DNA of 64,000 nucleotides. It comes from Frateuria_A sp035695185. Lineage in GTDB: Bacteria > Pseudomonadota > Gammaproteobacteria > Xanthomonadales > Rhodanobacteraceae. The stretch is taken from positions 18,435-82,434 of the forward strand of contig NZ_DASSES010000090.1 in NCBI RefSeq assembly GCF_035695185.1. Reading direction: 5' to 3'. The position numbers were made by a program, and so were the translations under genes. Under the pieces are notes generated by a model. The model was not told the origin of the DNA and did no database searches. It was given only the letters and a program-made list of their open reading frames with translations. Numbering within the stretch: the stretch's first letter is position 1; every line of letters begins with the position of its first letter. Below, one piece after another: positions 1-7,421 of this stretch.

Positions 1-654
1 GCCGGTGCCTTCCTCGACCCGTTCTATTCCCCCGGCAGTGACTTCATCGCGCTGGCCAACACCTTCATCTGCGAGCTGGTCCGGGCCGACCGGGCCGGCC
101 TGCCGCTGGGCCCGCGCGTGCGGCAGAGCGAGCGGCTCTACCAGTCCTTCTATGCCAGCATGCTGGCGATCTTCCGCGAGCAGTACCCGCTGTTCGGCAA
201 CGCCGCGGTGATGGCCTGCAAGATCGTCTGGGACCAGGCGTTCTACTGGGGCGTGCTGTGCCAGCTGGTGTTCCAGCGCCGGCTGGCCGATACCGCACTG
301 TTCGCCGAACTGGGACCAGCGCTGGCGGAGGCGCAGCAGCTCAACGAACGCGTGCAGGCGCTGTTCCGCGACTGGCACGCCACGGCGCCCGCCGGAAGGC
401 CCGCGGTGATGCTCGACCAGCGCCGGCTGGACTGGTTCCGTGAACTCAACGAAGGCATGCACGCGCCGCTGGACGATGCAGGCGTGCGAACACGATTGAA
501 GACCAACCTCGCATTATTGCGCGACGTCGCCGCCGCGATCGCCGCCCTGGCGGCGCGCGATGGCGCCTCCATCGACGGCCTCCCCCGCTGCCCGGGCGCC
601 GCACCGGCGCTGTTCGACCTGGCGCCGGCCGCGATCCCGGCATCGGCGGCCTAG
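1..654 (+). CDS. FAD-dependent halogenase/oxidoreductase (tryptophan-halogenase-like), C-terminal part
   Basis: The frame is open from the first base, so the N-terminus lies outside the window; 217 codons are visible. The fragment opens with AGAFLDPFYSPGSDFIA, which resembles the FAD-contacting segment in the C-terminal half of tryptophan-halogenase-like flavoproteins. The remainder is helical and ends in an Ala/Pro-rich tail before TAG. Family members oxidise or halogenate carrier-bound or free aromatic substrates, and in xanthomonads such genes occur in aryl-polyene/xanthomonadin pigment clusters; that context cannot be checked here. The Rossmann GxGxxG and the halogenase lysine would be upstream, so halogenation is unproven. 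Confidence 0.7.
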   Translation, partial: AGAFLDPFYSPGSDFIALANTFICELVRADRAGLPLGPRVRQSERLYQSFYASMLAIFREQYPLFGNAAVMACKIVWDQAFYWGVLCQLVFQRRLADTALFAELGPALAEAQQLNERVQALFRDWHATAPAGRPAVMLDQRRLDWFRELNEGMHAPLDDAGVRTRLKTNLALLRDVAAAIAALAARDGASIDGLPRCPGAAPALFDLAPAAIPASAA

Positions 655-674
655 GCCCGCCAACGGGCCAGGCC

Positions 675-715
675 CACCCTTGCGCGACCGGGATGAACGC
701 TGTCGCGCAAGGGTG
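675..715. terminator. Perfect 14-bp inverted repeat between convergent genes
   Basis: CACCCTTGCGCGAC at 675-688 is exactly complementary to GTCGCGCAAGGGTG at 702-715, with a 13-nt loop. It sits between the halogenase-like gene and the convergent DPP-IV gene, so it could end transcription from both sides. No clear T-run follows, so it may instead be a dispersed palindromic element. Confidence 0.5.
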
Positions 716-780
716 CGCTCCTGCAGGGACGGCCCCGGCCGCGACCGCAACACCGCCGGCCGCAGCCGGAACCGGGACCT

Positions 781-3105
781 TCAGTCCTTCGGCACCGTGA
801 TCCGGAACTCCTTCGGCGGCGTGTCTCCCGCCAGGTGGGTCACGAAGTAGTCCCAGCGCCGGCGCATCGCGTAGGCACCCTTCTCCTGGCCGTAGCCATG
901 GTGCACGTTCGGAACCATCAACAGGTCGAAGTCCTTGTTCGCCTTGATCAGCGCATCGGCGACCAGCAGCGTGTTGGACGGCGGCACGTTGTCGTCGATC
1001 GTGCCGTGCACCAGCATCAGCCTGCCCTTGAGGTTGGCCGCGTGGTTCTGGTTGGCCTGGTCGTCGTAGTTGGTGGTGCCGTCCTTGCGGGTGACCAGCG
1101 GACCCTGGTACTTCTCGGCCCAATCGTCCTCGTAGTTGCGGTTGTCGTGGTTGCCGCTCTCGGACCAGCCGACCTTGAAGAAATCGGGATAGCGGAACAT
1201 CGCGTCGGCCGTGGCGTTGCCGCCGCCCGAATGGCCCCAGATGCCGACGCGGCCGAGATCGATCCAGGGGTAACGTTTGGCCAGTTCCTTGATGGCGATG
1301 ACCTGGTCGGGCAGCGTGTTGTCGCCCATGTTGCCGTAGTACGCGTCGTGGAACGCCTTGGAGCGCCACGGCGTGCCCATGCCGTCGATCGCCACCACGA
1401 TGAAGCCCAGCTCGGCCAGTGCCTGGTTGTCGCCCCGCGCGGCGAGGAAGCTGCGCCCGCGCACCGAACCGGTCTGCGGACCGGGATAGATGTAATCGAC
1501 GATCGGATATTTCTTGTGCGGGTCGAAGTGGCTCGGCTTGAACAGCATTCCGTACAGGTCGGTCTTGCCGTCGCGCGCCTTCACCGTGACCGGTATCGGC
1601 GGCACCCAGCCGGCCGCACGCAGGCGGCTGATGTCGGCCCGGGCGACGGTGGCGAGCGTGTGCCCGTCACCGCTGTCACGCAGTACGGTCACCGGCGGCG
1701 CGGTCGGCGTCGAGTATGTGTCGACGAACGCGTGGCCGTCCGGCGAAAGCGTGATCTCGTGGTTGGCCGCCTCCGGCGTCAGCAGCACCGGCTTCCCGCC
1801 ATCCAGGCCCACCTTGAAGAACTGCTGGTAGTAGGGGTTCACGCCCGGCACGCGGCCGACGGCACGAAACCACACGGTACGCGTCTTCGGGTCGACCTTG
1901 AGGACTTCGGTGACATTGCCGTTGCCGGCGGTGATCGCATGCTTGAGCTTGCCGGTGTCGAGGTCGTACAGGTACAGGTTGCCCCAGTTGTTGCGCTCGG
2001 AGAACCAGATCGCCTCGTGGCTTGCGGGCAGGTAGAACCAGTTGACCTGGCCATTGCCGCTCTCGTAGTAGGTCGGCACCTGCTCCTCGAACACCGTGCG
2101 CACCGCGCCGGTGTCCGCATCGGCGATGCGGAACCATTCGTGCTTGTGGTAACGCGAGGTGGAGACGAAGGCCAGTGTCCTGCCGTCGCCCGCCCACTTG
2201 ACGTCGTCCCAGCCGCCCGCGGGGCCGCAGCTGACGTCGTCACACAAAGTCGAGCGGTGCTGGTCCGGCGGCATCCTGAGGCGCACGACCTCTTTCGACG
2301 GCACGTCGATGACGACGCGCTCGATCATGGTCACGTCCTTGTCGCCGGCCAGCGGGCCCTTCCAGTGCAGCAGCTCGTCGTGGCCGACCTGCGTCTTGAG
2401 CAGGTACATGTCACCGGTCTTGCGCTGGTCCTGCTGGAAGGTGGCGATCTTCTTCGAGTCGGGCGACCACACCAGGATGGCGTTGTCGGTGTGCTTCCAG
2501 CCCGCGTTGTCGGTGGCGTAGCCGAAGTTCTCCACGCCGTCGGTGGTCAGCTGCGTTTCCTTGCCGGTGGCCACATCGCGCAGCCACAGGTTCCAGTCGC
2601 GGATGAAGGCCTCGCTCTTCTTGTCCGGCGAGAGCACGCCCGGCTCCTTGCCGACCTTCTTCACCACGCATTCGCCCTGTGCCGGCTTGAGGTCGCAGAG
2701 GTAGTGCGTGCCTTTCACCTGGACGTCCAGACGGCCATCGGCCGCGACCACGTATTCGCGGATGCCGAGCTTGTCGGCCTTGAACGGCCTGGCCAGGGCC
2801 TTGCCCAGCGCGGCGGCGAGGCGGGGCTGGTCGAACGCGTCGGACGCCTTGCCGGTGGCCGCGTCCATCACGCGATAGTGGTCGCCCCTGGCATCGTGAT
2901 CGACATACCAGAAGTGGCCATCGTCCAGCCAGGTCACGCGCTGGATCGCGTGGTCGACCAGCGGCGCCGAGTTGGGACCCAGGTAGCGCTCCGCGCGTGC
3001 ATAGTCGTCCCTGGTCAGCGTGTGGCCCTGCGCCAGTGCGCCGGTGGCCACCAGGGCCAGTGCCAGCGCGCCGGCCAGGCGCGGGCTGCCGATCATCGAT
3101 CCCAT
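781..3105 (-). CDS. Dipeptidyl peptidase IV, S9B family, secreted
   Basis: This 774-residue exported serine peptidase should remove Xaa-Pro or Xaa-Ala dipeptides from peptide N-termini. A signal peptide covers about residues 1-25 (cleavage after GALA). A beta-propeller region follows, then the alpha/beta-hydrolase domain with nucleophile Ser626 in GHSGG, Asp704 in GTIDD and His736 in VHHGY. The ATG at 3105 is chosen because AAGGGGAAC precedes it and the signal peptide begins there; a longer reading frame to 3261 has no such support. It is divergent from the GST gene and probably monocistronic. S9 peptidases are numerous in Xanthomonadaceae and used for protein scavenging. Confidence 0.93.
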   Translation of the reverse strand: MGSMIGSPRLAGALALALVATGALAQGHTLTRDDYARAERYLGPNSAPLVDHAIQRVTWLDDGHFWYVDHDARGDHYRVMDAATGKASDAFDQPRLAAALGKALARPFKADKLGIREYVVAADGRLDVQVKGTHYLCDLKPAQGECVVKKVGKEPGVLSPDKKSEAFIRDWNLWLRDVATGKETQLTTDGVENFGYATDNAGWKHTDNAILVWSPDSKKIATFQQDQRKTGDMYLLKTQVGHDELLHWKGPLAGDKDVTMIERVVIDVPSKEVVRLRMPPDQHRSTLCDDVSCGPAGGWDDVKWAGDGRTLAFVSTSRYHKHEWFRIADADTGAVRTVFEEQVPTYYESGNGQVNWFYLPASHEAIWFSERNNWGNLYLYDLDTGKLKHAITAGNGNVTEVLKVDPKTRTVWFRAVGRVPGVNPYYQQFFKVGLDGGKPVLLTPEAANHEITLSPDGHAFVDTYSTPTAPPVTVLRDSGDGHTLATVARADISRLRAAGWVPPIPVTVKARDGKTDLYGMLFKPSHFDPHKKYPIVDYIYPGPQTGSVRGRSFLAARGDNQALAELGFIVVAIDGMGTPWRSKAFHDAYYGNMGDNTLPDQVIAIKELAKRYPWIDLGRVGIWGHSGGGNATADAMFRYPDFFKVGWSESGNHDNRNYEDDWAEKYQGPLVTRKDGTTNYDDQANQNHAANLKGRLMLVHGTIDDNVPPSNTLLVADALIKANKDFDLLMVPNVHHGYGQEKGAYAMRRRWDYFVTHLAGDTPPKEFRITVPKD

Positions 3106-3238
3106 CGTGTTCCCCTTTGAGTACTGCGAGCCGGTCGATCCTACCGTGCCTAAAGTCATGGCACCCATGCCATTAGTGGGGGCGTTGACGGCATGGGCGG
3201 GCACCGGCACGCTCGCGCCTTCCCGTCCGGAGCGCGCC

Positions 3239-3982
3239 ATGGCCCTTACCGTGATCGGCAACTACGTCTCGCCCTACGTGCGCAAGGTACTGGTGTGCAT
3301 GGAGCTGAAGGGGCTGGACTACACGGTCGACCCGATCGCGCCGTTCGTCGGCAACGACGCCTTCGAGCGCATCAGTCCCCTGCGCCGTATCCCCGTGCTG
3401 CTGGAAGGCGAACGGGTCTTCAACGATTCCTCGGTGATCTGCCAGTACCTGGAGGACACCCATCCGCAGCCGGCGCTGTACCCGACCGATCCGGTCGATC
3501 GTGCGCGGGCGCGCTGGCTGGAGGAATACGCCGACACCGCGCTGGCCGACGCGCTGATCTGGCGATTCTTCTACCAGAAGGCGATCCGCCGCCACGTGTT
3601 CGGCGAGACCCCCGACGAGGGCGTGGTGCAGGAGGCCCTGGCGATGCACATTCCGCGTGCACTGGATTATCTGGAAGGCGAGCTCCCGACCCGCGGCTTC
3701 CTGTTCCAGGCGTTGTCGATCGCCGACATCGCCATCGCCTGCATGTTCCGCACGGCCAGCTTTGCCCGCTTCCACATCGATGCCGAGCGCTGGCCTCGCA
3801 GCGCCGCGTACGTGGCGCGCGTGCTCGCGCTCGAACCCTTTTGCAGGCTCGCCGCCCTGGAGGACGCGATGCTGCGCCTGCCGCTGGCCGAACAGCGGGC
3901 CGCACTCGCCGCCGCCGGCGCACCGTTGACCGCGCAAAGTCTCGGTACCGCCACACCCCGGCACGGCCTGCCGCGCGGTTGA
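3239..3982 (+). CDS. Glutathione S-transferase family protein
   Basis: This 247-residue cytosolic protein has an N-terminal thioredoxin-like domain (about residues 1-78) with SPYVRKV at the usual active-site position and NDSSVICQYL, the glutathione-binding Ser motif, followed by an all-helical C-terminal domain. The start codon has GGAG six bases upstream. No classical Cys or Tyr nucleophile is obvious in the N-terminal motif, so the serine in SPY is the best candidate. Substrate is unknown. It is divergent from DPP-IV and 173 bp upstream of the oxidase/quinoprotein operon, with no sign that it belongs to that operon. Confidence 0.85.
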   Translation: MALTVIGNYVSPYVRKVLVCMELKGLDYTVDPIAPFVGNDAFERISPLRRIPVLLEGERVFNDSSVICQYLEDTHPQPALYPTDPVDRARARWLEEYADTALADALIWRFFYQKAIRRHVFGETPDEGVVQEALAMHIPRALDYLEGELPTRGFLFQALSIADIAIACMFRTASFARFHIDAERWPRSAAYVARVLALEPFCRLAALEDAMLRLPLAEQRAALAAAGAPLTAQSLGTATPRHGLPRG

Positions 3983-4155
3983 TCCCGGGCCGGTACGCCG
4001 GCCCCTGCCGCCACGACCGCTCATCGCAGGTTCTTGCGATGGACGGCCGCACGCCGACTTTTCCCTGACGCCAAGAACGCGCGCCGTTTATGAACGGCCG
4101 CTTATGTTGGATGGAGTCCTGCAGGGGGAAACCGGATCGCGGGGAGGCGGTCGGC

Positions 4156-6027
4156 ATGCACGAGGTGGTGCACTCGCGTCTGGAAAAGCTCTGGGAAACG
4201 CCGCACACCCTGTACGGCAAACTGTCGTCGGTCGACCACAAGACCATCGGCAAGCGTTACCTGGTCACTGCCATGGCGTTCCTGCTGGTCGGCGGGATCG
4301 AAGCGCTGTTCATGCGCCTGCAGCTCAGCCGCGCAAACATGCAGTTGTTCTCGCCGGAGGCGTACAACCAGCTGTTCACCATGCACGGGGTGACGCTGAT
4401 CTTCTGGTACGCCGCGCCGATCCTGTCCGGTTTCGGCAACTACCTGGTGCCGCTGATGCTCGGCTCGCGCGACATGGCGCTGCCGCGGCTGAACGCCTTC
4501 AGCTACTGGACGTTCCTGTTCTCCGGCATCTTCCTCTACGGCGGCATGGTCATCGGCCAGGCGCCGCACGCCGGCTGGTTCGCCTATGCGCCGTACACCG
4601 ACAAGCCGTTCTCGCCCGCGCTGGGCATGGACTTCTACGCGCTGGCGCTGATCTTCCTGACCATCTCGACCACGGTCGGCGCGGTCAACTTCCTGGTCAC
4701 CATCTTCCGCCTGCGCGCGCCCGGCATGACGCTCAGCCGGATGCCGCTGTTCATGTACTCGACCGGCACCACCTCGATGCTGTCGGTGCTGGCGCTGCCC
4801 TCGCTCACCGCCGCCTGCATCGCGCTGGAGCTGGAGCGCAACTGGGGCTTCCACTTCTTCGACGCCGCGCGCGGCGGCTCGCCGCTGCTGTGGCAGCACT
4901 TCTTCTGGTTCTTCGGCCACCCGTGGGTGTACGTGATCTTCCTGCCGGCGACCGGGATGATCTCGATGATCATCCCGGTGATGGCCCGGCGCCCGATCGC
5001 CGGCTACAACTACGTGGCGCTGGCCACGGTGATGACCGGCGTGATCGGCATGGGCGTGTGGGTGCACCACATGTTCGCCACCGGCATGAGCCAGGTCGCG
5101 ATGAGCTTCTTCGCTGCGGCGAGCATGACGATCTCGGTGTTCAGCACGATCCAGGTGTTCGCCTGGCTGGCCACGCTCTGGCACGGCCGGCTGGTGATCA
5201 CTACCGCCACGCGCTTCGCGGTGGGTTTCATCGCGGTGTTCATCATCGGCGGCCTCAATGGCGTGATCACCGGCTTCATTCCGTTCGACTGGCAGCTGAC
5301 CGACACCTACTTCGTCGTCGCGCACATCCACTACGTGCTGATCGGCACCAACCTGTTCCCGGTGATGGCGGCCTTCTACTACTGGCTGCCCAAGATGACC
5401 GGCCGGCTGATGAACGAGCGCGCCGGCCAGTGGAGCTTCTGGCTGATGTTCGTCGGCTTCAACCTGGGCTTCCTGCCGATGCACATCCTCGGCCTGATGG
5501 GCATGCCGCGGCGCATCTACACCTACCCGGCCGGGATGGGCTGGAGCGTGGTCAACCTGATCGTGACGATCGGTGCGTACCTGCTTGCGTTCGGCCTGCT
5601 GGTGAGCATCGTCAACATCCTGGTGAGCATCCGCCGCGGTGCGCCGGCCGGCCCCAACCCGTGGGCCTCGGACGGGCTGGAGTGGTCGATGCCCTCGCCG
5701 CCGCCGGTGTATGCCTTCGAGCGCATCCCCACCGTGGCCAGCCGCCACCCGCTGTGGGACGAGCACGACGAATTCGCCGATCCGTACGACGAGCGTCGCC
5801 TCGACCACGTGCGCTGCACCGTCGCGACCACCGCGCTGGATGCCGCGCCGGTCGCACTGAGCAAGATGCCGGAGGACACCCTGATGCCGTTGCTGCTGGC
5901 GCTGCTGCTGACTGGCGTGTTCACCGCCGTCCTGCTCAAGACGCTGGTGATCGCGCTGGTGGTGGTCGGGCTGTGCCTGCTCACCACCGCCGCCTGGCTG
6001 TGGCCCGAAGCGGAGAAGCACGCATGA
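4156..6027 (+). CDS. ctaD: Heme-copper (cytochrome c) oxidase subunit I, divergent
   Basis: This 623-residue polytopic inner-membrane protein is the catalytic subunit that reduces O2. Expected ligands are visible: His77 in TMHG (heme a), His255 and Tyr259 in GHPWVY (CuB and the cross-linked Tyr), His304-His305 in VHHMF (CuB), and His390/His392 in AHIHYV (hemes a3 and a). Two features are unusual. The Glu of the common GHPEVY motif is Trp257, and the K-channel lysine of the usual GIK motif is Gln333 in STIQVF. Two extra transmembrane helices lie at the C-terminus. The ATG at 4156 follows GGGGAGG; an upstream ATG at 4090 lacks a ribosome site. It is the first gene of a ten-gene operon and overlaps subunit III by ATGA. 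Confidence 0.93.
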   Translation: MHEVVHSRLEKLWETPHTLYGKLSSVDHKTIGKRYLVTAMAFLLVGGIEALFMRLQLSRANMQLFSPEAYNQLFTMHGVTLIFWYAAPILSGFGNYLVPLMLGSRDMALPRLNAFSYWTFLFSGIFLYGGMVIGQAPHAGWFAYAPYTDKPFSPALGMDFYALALIFLTISTTVGAVNFLVTIFRLRAPGMTLSRMPLFMYSTGTTSMLSVLALPSLTAACIALELERNWGFHFFDAARGGSPLLWQHFFWFFGHPWVYVIFLPATGMISMIIPVMARRPIAGYNYVALATVMTGVIGMGVWVHHMFATGMSQVAMSFFAAASMTISVFSTIQVFAWLATLWHGRLVITTATRFAVGFIAVFIIGGLNGVITGFIPFDWQLTDTYFVVAHIHYVLIGTNLFPVMAAFYYWLPKMTGRLMNERAGQWSFWLMFVGFNLGFLPMHILGLMGMPRRIYTYPAGMGWSVVNLIVTIGAYLLAFGLLVSIVNILVSIRRGAPAGPNPWASDGLEWSMPSPPPVYAFERIPTVASRHPLWDEHDEFADPYDERRLDHVRCTVATTALDAAPVALSKMPEDTLMPLLLALLLTGVFTAVLLKTLVIALVVVGLCLLTTAAWLWPEAEKHA

Positions 6028-6665
6028 GCGAGCTGGTGGTCCAGGCCGGCGAGGAGCCGCAGTCGCTGCCGGTCGAGTACGTCCGGGTCGCCGGGCTGCC
6101 GTGGGACCAGAAGCGCGGCACCCGCGCGATGTTCCTGTTCATCCTCACCGAAGCGATGCTCTTCGTGGCGATGTTCTTCGGCTACTTCTACCTTGGCGCG
6201 GGACAGCCGCACTGGCCGATGGACGATCCGCCGAAGCTGCCCAAGGCGCTGTGGATGCTGGCCACGCTGCTGGCCAGCTCCGGCGTGCTCTACACCGGCG
6301 AGCAGTTGGGCAAGCGCGGGCACGCGTTCGCCGCGCGCGTGCTGGTGGCGCTCACGCTGTGCCTTGGCGCGCTGTTCATCACCATCCAGGTGTTCGAGTA
6401 CCGCGACCACCTCAGGACCCTCAAGCCGTGGGACGACGCCTATGCGTCGGTGTTCTACACGATCACCTCGATCCACGCGGTGCACGTGATGACCGGCATG
6501 GCCTTCCTGCTGTTCACGCTGTTCCTGCCGCGCCCGGAGCACACCGACCGGCCGCCCTACAAGGCGCTGCACAACGCCGGCATGTACTGGCACTTCGTCG
6601 ACCTGGTGTGGGTGTTCATCGTCGCGCTGCTGTACGTGCTGCCGCACCTGGAGCTGGCCAGATGA
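6024..6665 (+). CDS. ctaE: Cytochrome c oxidase subunit III
   Basis: This 213-residue membrane protein has about five helices, consistent with short bacterial subunit III proteins. Typical features are the early LTEAMLFVAMFFGYFYL helix, ITSIHAVHVMTGM with its conserved histidines, and the C-terminal YWHFVDLVWVFIVALLY segment. It stabilises subunit I in the oxidase complex. Start and stop overlap the neighbouring genes by four bases (ATGA) on both sides, which implies translational coupling in the oxidase/quinoprotein operon. Confidence 0.93.
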   Translation: MSELVVQAGEEPQSLPVEYVRVAGLPWDQKRGTRAMFLFILTEAMLFVAMFFGYFYLGAGQPHWPMDDPPKLPKALWMLATLLASSGVLYTGEQLGKRGHAFAARVLVALTLCLGALFITIQVFEYRDHLRTLKPWDDAYASVFYTITSIHAVHVMTGMAFLLFTLFLPRPEHTDRPPYKALHNAGMYWHFVDLVWVFIVALLYVLPHLELAR

Positions 6666-7051
6666 GCCGCGTGCTGCCCGGACAACCGTCGCGCGCCCTG
6701 CTCTGGTTCGGCGTGCTCGGCGCGCCTGCCGCCTGGGCGCTGCAGGAGATGCTCGGCTGGTACTTCGCCAGCGCCCCGTGCAGCACCTACATCGCCAACC
6801 GGCACTTCCACGGCCAGCCGACCGGGTGGCTGGTGGCGATCCACCTCGTGCTGATCCTGGTCACCGTCATCGCCTTCCTCGCCAGCCTCGCCTGCTGGCG
6901 TCGCGCGCGCGTGCTCGACCCGGTGCTGGCGGTGCTGGTCGACCGCTACCTGGGGATGATCGGCATGGTCGTCGCGCTGATCGTCATCGCCGCGCTCATC
7001 TGGGGTGGGCTGGGCACGGTGATGCTGACCCCTTGCGAGAACATGCGATGA
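6662..7051 (+). CDS. Small membrane protein of the oxidase operon, function unknown
   Basis: This 129-residue protein has three predicted membrane helices (about residues 12-32, 56-80 and 96-120) separated by short loops. A Cys at position 40 in APCSTYI and another near the C-terminus in TPCENM could form a periplasmic disulfide, since both appear to face the same side. I do not recognise the family. It sits between subunit III and a cytochrome c lipoprotein with ATGA overlaps at both ends, so it is probably an accessory or subunit-IV-like component of this oxidase; that is inference from position. Confidence 0.75.
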   Translation: MSRVLPGQPSRALLWFGVLGAPAAWALQEMLGWYFASAPCSTYIANRHFHGQPTGWLVAIHLVLILVTVIAFLASLACWRRARVLDPVLAVLVDRYLGMIGMVVALIVIAALIWGGLGTVMLTPCENMR

Positions 7052-7419
7052 AGCGCGCGCTGCTCGCCCTGCTGCTGCTGCCGCTCCTGAGCGCCTGCGA
7101 GGGTGGGCGCGATACCGGCACGCCGACGCTCGGCCTCCAGGGCAACCCCGCGCGCGGGCAGCGCCTGATCCGCCAGTACAACTGCGGCAGCTGCCACACC
7201 ATTCCCGGCGTCTACGGCGCCCACGGCGAGGTGGCGCCGCCGCTGTACTGGTTCTCGCGCCGCAGCTTCATCGCCGGGGAACTGCCCAACACGCCGGCCA
7301 ACCTGCAGCGCTGGCTGCTCGACCCGCCTGCGGTGGAGCCGGGCACGGCAATGCCCAGGCTCGGCCTGAAACCCGACGAGGCGCGCGACATCGCCGCCTA
7401 CCTATCCACGCTGAGGTGA
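7048..7419 (+). CDS. Monoheme cytochrome c lipoprotein
   Basis: This 123-residue exported lipoprotein has a lipobox LLSAC at residues 13-17 and one heme-c site CGSCH with a distal Met in AMPRLGL. Size and fold match small class I cytochromes c. It is encoded directly before the PQQ dehydrogenase (two bases between stop and start) and after the oxidase subunits. It probably carries electrons from the dehydrogenase to the oxidase while anchored in a membrane. Confidence 0.9.
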   Translation: MKRALLALLLLPLLSACEGGRDTGTPTLGLQGNPARGQRLIRQYNCGSCHTIPGVYGAHGEVAPPLYWFSRRSFIAGELPNTPANLQRWLLDPPAVEPGTAMPRLGLKPDEARDIAAYLSTLR

Positions 7420-7421
7420 AG

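Noticed and set aside
4090..4155. Upstream ATG for cytochrome oxidase subunit I
   Set aside because: The 22 extra residues contain Cys/Arg text unlike the family and have no ribosome site; ATG 4156 has GGGGAGG.
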